Below the pieces are notes generated by a model that searched no databases, was not told the DNA's origin, and worked only from the letters and a program-made list of their open reading frames with translations. DNA of 64,000 nt, from positions 2,016,001 through 2,080,000 of the forward strand of contig NZ_CP147247.1 in the NCBI RefSeq assembly GCF_002140975.2, given 5' to 3'. Position 1 is the stretch's first letter; the number at the start of each line of letters is the position of its first letter. Positions 25,141 through 34,007 of the stretch are shown piece after piece. The stretch is from Enterococcus sp. 9E7_DIV0242 (GTDB lineage Bacteria > Bacillota > Bacilli > Lactobacillales > Enterococcaceae). A program made the translations under genes and the position numbers.

Positions 25141-25344
25141 TTACTTATTTTGTATATTTGATTGCTCTAAAATTTTTTCAGAAGTAGTTCCAAGGTATCT
25201 TGCGACTTTATCTAAAGAATCAGCTCTTGGGATAGAAACGTTCCATTTAGAAATTGTAGAACTTGACAATTCTAAATCAGTTTCAATTTTGTTTATTGAT
25301 ACTTTTCTAAGTGTTGCCAAGTTTTTTACCACATCGTAAATCAT
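25141..25344 (-). CDS. Cro-like XRE regulator
   Basis: A 67-residue single-domain HTH protein: VVKNLATLRKVSINKIETDLELSSSTISKWNVSIPRADSLDKVARYL. It is divergent from the CI-like repressor gene and is first on the early strand, the classic Cro position. Its ribosome site (AGAGGTGAGAAA) directly abuts an operator-like site at 25359-25370. It resembles the N-terminal half of the CI-like protein (shared TISKW/SITKW and SP/DSLDKVA-type segments). Confidence 0.88.
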   Translation of the reverse strand: MIYDVVKNLATLRKVSINKIETDLELSSSTISKWNVSIPRADSLDKVARYLGTTSEKILEQSNIQNK

Positions 25345-25571
25345 TTTCTCACCTCTTTCGGAATATTTTCTCTTTTTACTATTGCATTACTTCGGAAAAT
25401 ATTCTATACTGATTTCATAGGAAATAAACACCACTATATCAGCATTGGCGTGCATTTATATTGAGTGTTTAGTAATATATTACCGTGATGTTATCTCCTA
25501 CATCGATAATATATCACGGAATATTTTCCATGTCAACGTTTTTGAAAAAGAAAATTTTCCGAGGTGAAAAA
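25345..25571. promoter_or_regulatory. CI/Cro operator region with four GGAAAATATTC-type sites
   Basis: The divergent region carries CGGAATATTTTC at 25359, CGGAAAATATTC at 25393, CGGAATATTTTCC at 25517 and GAAAATTTTCCG at 25550. They are two-fold related versions of one near-palindrome, two near each start. Between them lies an imperfect inverted repeat with CCGTGAT near 25484 and ATCACGG at 25513-25519. This layout fits a lambda-like switch in which CI and Cro compete. The sites are seen; binding is inferred. Confidence 0.7.
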
Positions 25572-25958
25572 ATGACTGTATTACAAAGAATCAAAGAACT
25601 CGCTTTTGAAAAAGGAATTAGCCTTGCAGAGATTGAAAGATCCGCAGGCTTATCTAGTGGTTCAATTACAAAATGGGATAAGAGCTCACCGTCGACTGAT
25701 AAATTATTGAAAGTTGCTACATACCTTCATGTGTCTATGGATTACTTAACAGGAAATAGCGAAAATGTACCAACTGAAACTACCCCAGAATGGGCATCAG
25801 AAGAGGATATTCTCGAGTTGGATAAAATGCTTGATTCAAATGTAAATATGAGTTACGGAGGCGAAAATCTTACAGAAGACGAAAAACAAAGAGTGAAAGA
25901 TATATTAACTGGCGTTTTTTGGGAAAAGCTCGAAAAGAAAAAGAAACTTGAAAACTGA
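25572..25958 (+). CDS. CI-like phage repressor (XRE family)
   Basis: I place the start at ATG 25572 (MTVLQRIKELAFEKG), with a GAGGTG ribosome site; a longer in-frame start at 25485 would run through the operators. The 128-residue protein has an XRE domain at residues 1-65 (SLAEIERSAGLSSGSITKWDKSSPSTDKLLKVATYL), then an acidic helical C-terminal half without a LexA-type peptidase. Repressors of this type are usually inactivated through a partner ImmA-like protease, which is encoded next door. Confidence 0.88.
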   Translation: MTVLQRIKELAFEKGISLAEIERSAGLSSGSITKWDKSSPSTDKLLKVATYLHVSMDYLTGNSENVPTETTPEWASEEDILELDKMLDSNVNMSYGGENLTEDEKQRVKDILTGVFWEKLEKKKKLEN

Positions 25959-25960
25959 AG

Positions 25961-26446
25961 GTGAAGCTATTGGAAATAGTCGATCTTATTAGATCATTAA
26001 AAAAGAAATTTGGCACCACTGATCCGTTCGTACTTTGCGAATACTTAAATATTGAAGTTAAATATGTTGATTTCTTGGATAACCCAAGAGGGAGATACGA
26101 TACCATACTCGGGGATAAAATTATTTTTTTAAGTAACAAAATAAAAGATTCAAATGATCGTTTTTTCATATGCGGCCATGAACTAGGGCACGGGATTTTA
26201 CATTCTGATATTGCCAGTTACTATTCCCTTAACAGCCATTCAAAAAGTAAAACTGAACGAGAAGCAAACCAATTTTCTTCATTGTTGATCAAAGAACTAT
26301 ATTTTGAAGACCATGACCAGTACCCTTCAACAGTTAATGAATTGAGTAGTCTATATGGTTTACCAGAAGAATACTTTTACTTTTTGAAAACAGAAAAAGC
26401 CGAACAGTGCAGCAACACTGATCAGCTTAATGCCCCACTATTTTGA
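25961..26446 (+). CDS. ImmA/IrrE-family metallopeptidase
   Basis: A protein of about 160 residues with zinc-binding HELGH (FICGHELGHGILHSD) near residues 75-79 and a conserved downstream REANQFSSLLI segment that supplies the third ligand. The family cleaves or inactivates XRE repressors, as ImmA does with ImmR of ICEBs1. The frame may begin at GTG 25961 or, with better spacing from AAGGTGA, at TTG 25970. It follows the repressor gene by 2 bp, so the two are co-transcribed and probably form the induction switch. Confidence 0.9.
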   Translation: MKLLEIVDLIRSLKKKFGTTDPFVLCEYLNIEVKYVDFLDNPRGRYDTILGDKIIFLSNKIKDSNDRFFICGHELGHGILHSDIASYYSLNSHSKSKTEREANQFSSLLIKELYFEDHDQYPSTVNELSSLYGLPEEYFYFLKTEKAEQCSNTDQLNAPLF

Positions 26447-26486
26447 GACCTGATGTAAAAATATTATATCATAAGAAGGGGTTAAT

Positions 26487-27305
26487 ATGAAAAAGTTATT
26501 ATTGTTTTTATCGGTGCCTTTATTTTTTGGAACAGGTTGTCAAAATAATAAAGAAGCTGATCATCAAGAAGAAAATACAAGTTCATCCTCAATCACTACT
26601 ACTATCAAACAAACCAATATCGATGTAAGTGTTCCTGACTATAGAAATGGCGGAAGTTTTGAAACAGATTCTAAAGGTGATTTCAAGTTTTCGGGCTCTA
26701 CAGATCCAAATACAATAATTTATGTCTTCGTTCAGGATCAAAATTCTGATAATAGTACAAATAGTTGGATAAAATCTGGCGAAAAAGGGGAATTTGAATA
26801 CGAGTTTACAGGATTATCTTATGGCGATTCTGTAAAAATTTCATTAATTACTGATGTTAATATTGATAAAGAAGGGAATGCTACTGTTAAGCCAAATCCT
26901 AAAATCAGCTATGAGCTCATAGCATTCAGAAAAGAAGAGAAAACAGCTGATTCAAGTCAATCGTCTAAAAACAATGATCGAACCAACTATTTTGAACTAG
27001 ATAAAATTGTAAATGATATTCAACCAGGATCTCAGACAATGAGCTATGAAGATTTCGAAGGGCTAGTTATCCAAAAAGCAACGTTAGAAGGACTAATAGC
27101 TAAATTCGGACTTCCTTCTCACGTAATTGGAGCCGATGAAGGAGACACAACTATGCAAGTTTGTTTCCCAACAACTGAGAATGACTATAGTGCTGATTTA
27201 ACATTTGAGCACCAATCGGGTAATGGATTTGGTTCTTGGATATTGTCTAAAAAGGATGCCGTTGCGACAGACGGTATTGGTTTTGATAAGTACATTGCAG
27301 AATAA
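26487..27305 (+). CDS. Prophage lipoprotein (candidate superinfection exclusion or lysogenic conversion factor)
   Basis: A 272-residue lipoprotein: signal MKKLLLFLSVPLFFGTGC with lipid Cys18, then a Ser/Thr-rich spacer. Residues about 45-150 form an Ig-like beta domain (FKFSGSTDPNTIIYVFVQ), and the C-terminal 85 residues look like a DUF3862/SmpA-type fold (SYEDFEGLVIQKATLEGLIAKFG). It sits between repressor and integrase, where temperate phages of this group often place lipoproteins that block superinfection (such as Ltp of TP-J34). The assignment of that role is inference. Ribosome site AGAAGGGGTTAAT. Confidence 0.75.
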   Translation: MKKLLLFLSVPLFFGTGCQNNKEADHQEENTSSSSITTTIKQTNIDVSVPDYRNGGSFETDSKGDFKFSGSTDPNTIIYVFVQDQNSDNSTNSWIKSGEKGEFEYEFTGLSYGDSVKISLITDVNIDKEGNATVKPNPKISYELIAFRKEEKTADSSQSSKNNDRTNYFELDKIVNDIQPGSQTMSYEDFEGLVIQKATLEGLIAKFGLPSHVIGADEGDTTMQVCFPTTENDYSADLTFEHQSGNGFGSWILSKKDAVATDGIGFDKYIAE

Positions 27306-27309
27306 AAAA

Positions 27310-27341
27310 CACATCCCCTGCCGGCAAGCTTTGAGGATGTG
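27310..27341. terminator. Hairpin after lipoprotein gene
   Basis: CACATCC at 27310-27316 pairs with GGATGTG at 27335-27341. The run of six A before the left arm would be a U-run on the minus-strand transcript, so it may stop transcription arriving from the right. On the plus strand there is no U-run. Confidence 0.45.
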
Positions 27342-27360
27342 CTACTGAAAATAAAACCTG

Positions 27361-27390
27361 AATAGGCTTATTTAACTATGCCTATTTTAT
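27361..27390 (+). terminator. Terminator-like hairpin between lipoprotein and integrase
   Basis: AATAGGC at 27361-27367 pairs with GCCTATT at 27380-27386, followed by TTATC. It would end the repressor-lipoprotein transcript just before the integrase ribosome site. Confidence 0.5.
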
Positions 27391-27412
27391 CAGAAAAATA
27401 GGAGTGATACAA

Positions 27413-28531
27413 TTGTGGGTTGAACAAATAAGTGAGAAAAAATTTAAGTATATAGAACGTTATATTGATCCATTAACTGAAAAGAAGAAAAAGGTTTCTG
27501 TTACGCTTACTAGCGGATCAAGACAGGCGTGGAATCAAGCCAATTTAATCCTAAATAAAAAAATACAAGATAAGCTGTTAATCAAAGAAACGCTTCCTGT
27601 TACTTTCGGCGAGCTAAAAGAAAAATGGGACAAAAAATATAAACCTACAGTAAAGGCAAGCTCTTATAAAACTGGCCAAACCTACATTTCTTTAATTTCA
27701 GCCTATATCAGCGATGATGTTTTAGTTAAAAATGTTACGAGTAATCTGATACAGGATATGTTGGATTATTATTATTTTGAAAAGAATCTTTCTTATAACT
27801 ATGTAATTCATTTAAAGACCTTCACCGGTATGATATTCAAGTTTGCGAGTAAACGTTACGGGCTAGATTATAATCCCATTACTGGTGTGTCATTAACCAG
27901 AAAGCCTAAAACGCAAGAGGATATAATACGCGAAAAGGAAGGCTACCTTTCAAAAGAAGAAGTAAGCGAGCTGGCAAAATACCAACTTTTAAATTATAAA
28001 CAGCCAAGATATTCACTCATAACTAAATTCCTCTTTTTAACCGGGATTAGATATGGCGAGTTGATAGCACTTACTGAATCTGATTTCACAGGAGATAAAA
28101 TAATCGTTTCAGGTACATATGATTATGACAACAAAATAAAAACCACTACAAAAAACACTGGATCGTACCGTAGTGTAGACTTGCCCGAAGATGCTAAAAT
28201 TATTCTGCAGCAACTGATTGATGAGAATAATGCAAAGAATGATTCAAGTGATTATATTTTTACAACTAGAAATGGAAAGCCTCTGTCTCTTCAGTCCTAC
28301 AATTTATCCTTGCGTACAAGTGCCAAAGCTCTGTCAATAGATAAAAAGGTTTCTTCACACATGTTGCGACACTCACACATTTCTCTATTGACAGAGCTTG
28401 GAATACCACTAAAGGCTATCATGGATAGGGTTGGGCACGAAGACTCTAAAACAACGCTAAAAATATATACTCACACAACCAAAAACATGCAAAACCATTT
28501 GATTGAACGGCTAGACGAAATTCAGATATAG
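27413..28531 (+). CDS. Tyrosine recombinase (phage integrase)
   Basis: A 372-residue integrase. I choose TTG at 27413, eight bases after AGGAG; the GTG at 27404 would overlap the ribosome site. It has an N-terminal AP2-like arm-binding part, a core-binding SAM-like domain (TFGELKEKWDKKYKPTVKASS), and the catalytic domain with R (TGIRYGEL), HxxR (HMLRHSH), HxxxxTT (GHEDSKTTL) and the nucleophilic Tyr (IYTH). It is at the right end of the prophage, so the attachment site should lie just beyond its stop. Confidence 0.93.
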   Translation: MWVEQISEKKFKYIERYIDPLTEKKKKVSVTLTSGSRQAWNQANLILNKKIQDKLLIKETLPVTFGELKEKWDKKYKPTVKASSYKTGQTYISLISAYISDDVLVKNVTSNLIQDMLDYYYFEKNLSYNYVIHLKTFTGMIFKFASKRYGLDYNPITGVSLTRKPKTQEDIIREKEGYLSKEEVSELAKYQLLNYKQPRYSLITKFLFLTGIRYGELIALTESDFTGDKIIVSGTYDYDNKIKTTTKNTGSYRSVDLPEDAKIILQQLIDENNAKNDSSDYIFTTRNGKPLSLQSYNLSLRTSAKALSIDKKVSSHMLRHSHISLLTELGIPLKAIMDRVGHEDSKTTLKIYTHTTKNMQNHLIERLDEIQI

Positions 28532-28615
28532 TTGCCCCTTTTCTGCCCCTTATCATTTTTTTAAATATAAAAAAAAGAAGCTTAACCCTTTAATATCAAA
28601 GGATTAAGCTTTTAA
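28532..28615. other. Right prophage boundary region, probably containing an att site
   Basis: The gap between integrase and the chromosomal ABC exporter gene holds a TTGCCCC/CTGCCCC repeat just after the integrase stop and the hairpin described separately. The attachment core should be here, but the other prophage end is outside the window, so no repeated core can be shown. No tRNA or gene fragment is seen at this border, so insertion was probably intergenic. Confidence 0.45.
28577..28613. terminator. Bidirectional terminator after integrase and ABC exporter genes
   Basis: AAGCTTAAcCCTTT pairs with AAAGGaTTAAGCTT across a 6-base loop. A-runs and T-runs flank both sides, so it can stop the integrase transcript on plus and the exporter transcript on minus. 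Confidence 0.75.
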
Positions 28616-30385
28616 TTATTCTAATACAAATTGATTGTGGTATAACTCTGAATAGAAACCATGCTGTTTCAGCAGCTCATGATGATTCCCTTCTTCAATC
28701 ACTTCACCGTTTCGTAGAACAACGATTCGATCGGCATTCAAAATAGTTTTCAACCGATGGGCAATCACGAAGCTAGTCCGCCCTCTGATCGCTTCATCCA
28801 TTGCTTTCTGAATTTTCGCTTCTGTCACCGTATCTACATTACTAGTTGCTTCATCCAGAATCAGTAAAGATGGATTGGTCAGAATCGTACGAGCTATACT
28901 GATCAACTGCTTTTGCCCCGTACTAAAGACATTGTTTTCTTCAGTGATCTCTGTCTCATAACCTTTTTCAAGTGCAAGAATGAAATCATGAATATTCGCT
29001 TGTTTTGCCGCCTCAAAAACCTCTGCATCGGTTGCCTCTGGTTTACCAAAGGATATATTTTCTTTAATTGTTCCGGAAAACAGTACAGAATCCTGTAGCA
29101 CAATCCCGACATGGGAGCGCAGACTACTCAACTCAATTTCTCTGATATCTGTTCCATCAAAAGTAACTGAGCCATTATTTACATCATAAAAACGATTCAG
29201 TAAATTCATGATTGTCGTTTTCCCAGAGCCCGTAGGTCCGACGAGTGCAACCATTTCGCCCTTGTTTACATTGATTGATACATCTTTCAGAATCGGTACA
29301 TCGGAATCATAACCGAAATCAACATGATTTAATGAGACGGACTCATGAACACCAGTGATTTGCTTACCATTTTCAGGATCAACTTCATCAGGTTCATCAA
29401 ACATTTCATTGATTCGACGCGCCCCTGTTACAGCGAGCTGAATCATGCTGTAGCCGGAAGAAATCTGCATCAATGGCTGATAATACTGTTGAGAGTATTG
29501 GACAAACATAACGATCAAGCCCAGACCTGCTGCGCGTTCCACATCGCCATTCAGCGCCAACCAACCACCAAAGAAAATCACGATTGCTGTGTTGACTAAT
29601 GACATTCCCTGCATCATTGGAAACAACAGACCAGAATAAACCTGGCCCTTAAACGTTGCTTCTCGAACCTTTTTATTATGCTTAACAAAACCATCAATCG
29701 TTTCTTCCTGTAACCCATAGGTAATGATCACGCGCTGGCCGCTGATTTTTTCATCCATATAGCCATTCAGTTTTCCGACTTCGTCCTGTTGAATATCCAC
29801 ATATTTTCTTGCTTTTTGAATAATTACTACAGCTATCAAAACAGCTACCGGTGTAGATGCTATCGTTGCCCATGCTAGTTCAACGTTTTGTCGGAACATC
29901 ATAATCAATACACCGACAATCAGTGCCACATTCGTTAGCACTTGCAACAGCGCCTGATTCAGACTATTTTGGATATTATCCAAATCACTGGTAAAACGGC
30001 TTAATATCTCGCCATCCTTATGAGAATCAAAGAAACGAATCGTCAGCTTTTCTAATTTATTGAACAAACCGATTCGCATACGATTCGTTGATTTTCCTAC
30101 TACTTGAGTAAAGAGGATACTGTAAACAAAGTTCGCTGCACTAGTCAATACATAGAATATCAATAGCTTTTGAATTACATTGATAAACGCACTCTTATCA
30201 TCGACTCCCTGGCTCAGAGCAAACACATACTTGGTCAGCTCTTCAATGGCTTCTCCAATAAACTGTGGAGCTTTTACCTGTAGATAGGTAGCCGCAATGA
30301 TTGTAATAAAAATAATCAGAAAGGACAGCTTGTACTTCTTCAGATAATGATAGAAGAATTTACTTGCTTTAATCAAATCAGTCAT
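28616..30385 (-). CDS. ABC multidrug exporter, EfrB/LmrD-like subunit
   Basis: A 589-residue half transporter: six membrane helices (about residues 17-320) and one nucleotide-binding domain. Walker A is GPTGSGKTT near 375 and Walker [10 protein letters not shown] near 505 with a proper catalytic Glu; the switch His is present (IAHRL). The signature loop is degenerate (FSTGQKQ instead of LSGGQ). It overlaps the partner gene by 4 bp (ATGA), so the two form a heterodimer like EfrAB or LmrCD, which expel drugs and dyes. The gene is the last chromosomal one before the prophage. Confidence 0.9.
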   Translation of the reverse strand: MTDLIKASKFFYHYLKKYKLSFLIIFITIIAATYLQVKAPQFIGEAIEELTKYVFALSQGVDDKSAFINVIQKLLIFYVLTSAANFVYSILFTQVVGKSTNRMRIGLFNKLEKLTIRFFDSHKDGEILSRFTSDLDNIQNSLNQALLQVLTNVALIVGVLIMMFRQNVELAWATIASTPVAVLIAVVIIQKARKYVDIQQDEVGKLNGYMDEKISGQRVIITYGLQEETIDGFVKHNKKVREATFKGQVYSGLLFPMMQGMSLVNTAIVIFFGGWLALNGDVERAAGLGLIVMFVQYSQQYYQPLMQISSGYSMIQLAVTGARRINEMFDEPDEVDPENGKQITGVHESVSLNHVDFGYDSDVPILKDVSINVNKGEMVALVGPTGSGKTTIMNLLNRFYDVNNGSVTFDGTDIREIELSSLRSHVGIVLQDSVLFSGTIKENISFGKPEATDAEVFEAAKQANIHDFILALEKGYETEITEENNVFSTGQKQLISIARTILTNPSLLILDEATSNVDTVTEAKIQKAMDEAIRGRTSFVIAHRLKTILNADRIVVLRNGEVIEEGNHHELLKQHGFYSELYHNQFVLE

Positions 30386-32100
30386 TCTACCTCATCCTTT
30401 CCCCGTTGTGTTTCATAGATTTCTTTATACACCTCATTGTTGACAGACAGCTCTTTATGCGTCCCTTCGCCAACAAGATGCCCTTTATCCAGCACCAGAA
30501 TACGGTCAGCATTCACAACAGATGAAATCTTTTGTGCAATGATAATCGTCGTGGTATTTCCTAAATCATTTTCTAGCGCCTCTTTCACAAGACTTTCTGA
30601 CCGTGCATCCAACGCACTGGTACTATCATCCAAAATCAAAATTTTCGGTTCTCCAATGACCCCTCGAGAAATCGATAATCGCTGTTTTTGACCACCGGAA
30701 AAATTCGTGCTTCGCTCCTCCACTGGTGCTTCATACTGTAACGTTAATTTTTCGATGAATTCTCTTGCCTGTGCAATTTGTGTTGCTCTCGTCATATCCT
30801 CTTCATCTGCACTCTGTTTCCCATGGCGCAGATTCTCAGAAATCGTTCCCGAGAACAGAATAGCTTTTTGCAAAACAAAGGACACTGCCTTACGCAAGCT
30901 ATGCTCATTGACATCATGCAAGTCGACTCCACCGACCTTTACATGTCCTTCGGTTGGATCGAACAATCGAGGAATCAGCTGTGCCAAGGTAGATTTACCC
31001 GCACCTGTTGCACCAACGATCCCAATCTGTTCACCTGGTTTAATAGTGAACGAAACATCCTTTAATGTATCTGCATCATCTCCCGGATAACGGAAGCTCA
31101 CATGCTCAAATACAACACTGCCATCCAATTCCTGTTCCGGAACATCTGGATAAGTAATCGCAGGAACAGCATCCATGATTTCTTTGATTCGTTTGATTGA
31201 AACGGCCGCACGAGAAGTCATCATCATCATCATTCCGCCGATAATGATTGCCATCATGATCTGCATTAGATAGTTCATGAATGACGCAATCCCACCGATT
31301 AATGTTGGATCATCCTTTGCCAGATCGCTGACAAAGAAAATCGCACCTGCAACAGCTAGATTCGCAACTAGCATAAAAGAGGGAATCATTACTGAAAACA
31401 AGGTTCCAACAATCACATTGTGCGTCGTCAAATCGTCGCTGACTTTGCTAAAACGTGCCAACTCATTTTTTTCCTGTACAAAAGATTTCACTACTCGAAT
31501 CCCGAGCAGATTTTCTTTTGCTAAACTATTGACCTTATCGATCAAATTTTGAATAATCATAAAATGCTTGCCCATTTGAGAAAAAGACAGCATCGTGATA
31601 ATAATAACTGCAACGACAAGCAACACAATGATCCACCATAATTGTGGCAATGTCGTCATCGCCAAAGCAAAGCTTCCGATAAAAAGAATCGGTATTCTAA
31701 ATAATGACTGTAAGGCAATCATTATCGCATTTTGAATTTGGGTAATATCGTTTGTCAATCGAACTACTAGATTTCCAGCAGAAAACTCTTCGATATTCGC
31801 AAATGAAAATGTCTGTATTTTGCGGAAAGCTGCTTCTCGAATATCTGCACTGACTCCTTGTGCAACTTTCGCAGAAAATATCGTATTAAAGACTCCGGCA
31901 ATCAGACCCAAGCCTGCGATAGCGATTAAATAAATCCCTAAAGAATTCATTTGTTCATTATCTTCTTTAATAATTGCTTCCAGTACTTGTTGCAACAGTT
32001 TTGGCTGCCATAAAGCAGACATGACCATGATTACTACTGTAAATAAAGCTATCGCAGTTTCTTTTTTGTATTTTTTTACATGGTCCATAACAATAGTCAT
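30382..32100 (-). CDS. ABC multidrug exporter, EfrA/LmrC-like subunit
   Basis: A 572-residue half transporter with six membrane helices and a nucleotide-binding domain. Walker A is GATGAGKST near 365 and the signature is intact ([14 protein letters not shown] near 465). Walker B is LILDDSTS, so the catalytic Glu is Asp, and the switch His is Gln (IIAQKISS). This is the degenerate-site half of a heterodimeric exporter. It is the first gene of the pair and divergent from a TetR regulator that presumably controls it. Ribosome site AGTAGGGGATAAA. Confidence 0.9.
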   Translation of the reverse strand: MTIVMDHVKKYKKETAIALFTVVIMVMSALWQPKLLQQVLEAIIKEDNEQMNSLGIYLIAIAGLGLIAGVFNTIFSAKVAQGVSADIREAAFRKIQTFSFANIEEFSAGNLVVRLTNDITQIQNAIMIALQSLFRIPILFIGSFALAMTTLPQLWWIIVLLVVAVIIITMLSFSQMGKHFMIIQNLIDKVNSLAKENLLGIRVVKSFVQEKNELARFSKVSDDLTTHNVIVGTLFSVMIPSFMLVANLAVAGAIFFVSDLAKDDPTLIGGIASFMNYLMQIMMAIIIGGMMMMMTSRAAVSIKRIKEIMDAVPAITYPDVPEQELDGSVVFEHVSFRYPGDDADTLKDVSFTIKPGEQIGIVGATGAGKSTLAQLIPRLFDPTEGHVKVGGVDLHDVNEHSLRKAVSFVLQKAILFSGTISENLRHGKQSADEEDMTRATQIAQAREFIEKLTLQYEAPVEERSTNFSGGQKQRLSISRGVIGEPKILILDDSTSALDARSESLVKEALENDLGNTTTIIIAQKISSVVNADRILVLDKGHLVGEGTHKELSVNNEVYKEIYETQRGKDEVE

Positions 32101-32262
32101 TTTATCCCCTACTTCCCATTTTAACTGGCCTGTTTCCCCTAATCAGGCAACCCTTTTATTAACTGGGGAATGTGTTATGATAAATAGGAACAGACGACCC
32201 GCGAGACACAAGCGGATCGTTTGATAGCTACTTATTTAACAGTGTAAAACAGACTGACCCAT

Positions 32263-32289
32263 AATTTACCATATTATATGGAGTAAATT
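32263..32289. promoter_or_regulatory. Palindromic operator, probably for the TetR regulator
   Basis: AATTTAC-CATATTATATGG-aGTAAATT is a near-perfect 27-bp palindrome 41 bp ahead of the tetR start and in the divergent gap with the ABC exporter. Its length and symmetry are typical of TetR-family operators. Binding is inferred. Confidence 0.6.
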
Positions 32290-32330
32290 CAAGTCATTTA
32301 TTTAAAATTCAGACTAAAGGATGAAAAAAT

Positions 32331-32984
32331 ATGGATACTAAACTCTCTCGAGAAAAAATTATCGAGGCTGCCTTTCAACTCTTAGAAGAAACACCGGATA
32401 TCGAAAAATTATCCATGCGCAACATCGCTAAAAGGATTGGTGTTCAAGCTCCTGCCTTATATTGGTATTTCCAAAATAAACAGGCTCTTCTACAAAGTAT
32501 GGTGGACGAGATCGAGCGCCATTTTGAGACACCGGAAAAATCAGCAAATTGGAAACAGACAATCTTCTCTTATATGGAAAACTACTACGAGCTGTACCAG
32601 CAGTTTCCTTGCTCTATTGAAATCGAAATGAGTACTATTCCTTCTTCATCACTTCGTCTGACACGTTACAATGACTTGTTAGGCATTTTGCGTTCTGCAG
32701 GTTTTTCAGTAGAATCCAGTTTTACAGCAATTAACGGTCTTCAACATTTACTATTTGGTCTACTAATAGATGTATCAAAGGAAAAACAGCTATACAAAAA
32801 AATCTTCGATGGCGATAAGTACCTGAATCAGCAGGTTGTCTTGATGAAACAATACGTTACCGACAATCAGCTTACACACGTGGAAGAAAGCTTTGCTTAT
32901 CGTCAACAAAAGAAACAAAAAGATACCTTCAAACGAATGATTACTTTATTCCTAGATTCGCTAGAAATAGATAAGCCTAAATAA
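32331..32984 (+). CDS. TetR-family transcriptional regulator
   Basis: A 217-residue regulator. The N-terminal HTH is typical (REKIIEAAFQLLEETPDIEKLSMRNIAKRIGVQAPALYWYFQNKQALL, residues 6-53), followed by the helical TetR_C ligand domain. The divergent position next to the ABC exporter and the palindrome between them suggest repression of the exporter and itself, relieved by a drug-like ligand. Ribosome site AAAGGATGAAAAAAT. An inference from context. Confidence 0.88.
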   Translation: MDTKLSREKIIEAAFQLLEETPDIEKLSMRNIAKRIGVQAPALYWYFQNKQALLQSMVDEIERHFETPEKSANWKQTIFSYMENYYELYQQFPCSIEIEMSTIPSSSLRLTRYNDLLGILRSAGFSVESSFTAINGLQHLLFGLLIDVSKEKQLYKKIFDGDKYLNQQVVLMKQYVTDNQLTHVEESFAYRQQKKQKDTFKRMITLFLDSLEIDKPK

Positions 32985-33015
32985 TGCTCATCAATAATTT
33001 ATACAGTAATAAGCA

Positions 33016-33085
33016 AGGCCCCCATCAAGTCATACATTTGATGAGGGCCTCAGCCATTCATAGAGTCTTCCTAGACTCTATGAAT
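33016..33085. terminator. Two hairpins between convergent tetR and glsB genes
   Basis: The first hairpin (33016-33050) pairs AGGCCC-CATCAA with TTGATG-GGGCCT. The second (33056-33085) is a perfect 12-bp stem ATTCATAGAGTC/GACTCTATGAAT with a 6-base loop. Neither has a strong U-run, but both lie at a convergent gene end. Confidence 0.5.
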
Positions 33086-33111
33086 AAATCTATTCTTCTA
33101 TACCTGTCTAT

Positions 33112-33354
33112 CTACTTTCTTCCAACAAAGAAAGAAACAACCGCTACTAGTATCACGGCTCCGATAATGGATGGAACCAATGCCATGCCTGCTAGGCTAG
33201 GTCCCCAACTGCCAAGTAATGCCTGGCCGATAGCTGAACCAATCAACCCAGCGGCAATATTTGCAATCCATCCCATCGATCCGCCTTTATTTGTAATTGC
33301 ACCCGCAATCACACCTATCAATGCTCCTACTAAAAGTGACCAAATAAATCCCAT
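33112..33354 (-). CDS. glsB: GlsB/YeaQ/YmgE-family small membrane protein
   Basis: An 80-residue membrane protein with three hydrophobic helices and the family pattern GALIGVIAGAI...GWIANIAAGLIGSAIGQALLG. In Enterococcus faecalis, glsB stands next to gls24 in a stress operon, and here it ends such a cluster. The biochemical role of the family is not clear; links with stress and bile tolerance are known for the operon. Confidence 0.85.
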   Translation of the reverse strand: MGFIWSLLVGALIGVIAGAITNKGGSMGWIANIAAGLIGSAIGQALLGSWGPSLAGMALVPSIIGAVILVAVVSFFVGRK

Positions 33355-33408
33355 GTTCTTTTCCTTCTTTCTTCTATTCTTTACTTAATGATAACCGACT
33401 AAACGAAC

Positions 33409-33936
33409 TTATTGAACGCGCGGTTCCATCTGTTCTTTTGCTTTATCGGTTCCTTTATTAATTGCTTTTTTTGCTTTATCTGTTTGATTAGAAGCAAATT
33501 CACCAGTGCTTTCAGCCATATTTCCTACTCTATCCTGAACCGTTACAGAGTCTTTTTCATATTGCTCTCTGGTTTTGATGTCTACAACATTCACATTGAC
33601 TTCAATCACTTCTAGACTTGTCATTTTGCGAACTTCTTCAACAATCAACTTTTGAATATCAGTGAACAGTTTAGAGATATCCTTGCCATATTCAGCAACA
33701 ATGTCTAAATCAACAGCAACTTGTTTCTTGCCTACTTCTACATCGATCCCAGAAGTCACATTGTCTGTATTCACTAATTTTTCTGCAATGTTAGAAAAGA
33801 ATCCTCCATCAACTGTGAGTAGGCCATCAATATTTTCCAAAGCAATTCCAATGATTTTTTGAATTACTTTATCATCATACGTTAGTTCGCCTTTTACCTC
33901 TTGTACTGGTGTTGTTACTGGTTTAGTTGTATCCAT
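33409..33936 (-). CDS. gls24: Asp23/Gls24-family envelope stress protein
   Basis: A 175-residue protein of the Asp23/Gls24 family: GELTYDDKVIQKIIGIALENIDGLLTVDGG, VGKKQVAVDLDIVAEYGKDI and LEVIEVNVNVVDIKTREQYE. The C-terminal 45 residues are polar and lysine-rich. Asp23 proteins form filaments at the membrane, held by AmaP, encoded upstream in the same operon. Ribosome site AGGAGGTAAAGAAA. In E. faecalis gls24 is tied to starvation, bile resistance and virulence. Confidence 0.88.
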   Translation of the reverse strand: MDTTKPVTTPVQEVKGELTYDDKVIQKIIGIALENIDGLLTVDGGFFSNIAEKLVNTDNVTSGIDVEVGKKQVAVDLDIVAEYGKDISKLFTDIQKLIVEEVRKMTSLEVIEVNVNVVDIKTREQYEKDSVTVQDRVGNMAESTGEFASNQTDKAKKAINKGTDKAKEQMEPRVQ

Positions 33937-34007
33937 TTTCTTTACCTCCTGATTTAATTTATTTAGTATAATAATATTATATTATAACCATTCCAATATT
34001 AAAATTA

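Noticed and set aside
1..28531. Possible toxin-antitoxin or dedicated defence system inside the prophage
   Set aside because: No recognisable toxin, restriction, retron, Abi or CBASS gene was found; the small early genes are only of unknown function.
32200..32225. CGACCCGC/GCGGATCG imperfect inverted repeat in the exporter-tetR gap
   Set aside because: Imperfect and without a U-run; the palindrome at 32263 is a much better operator candidate.
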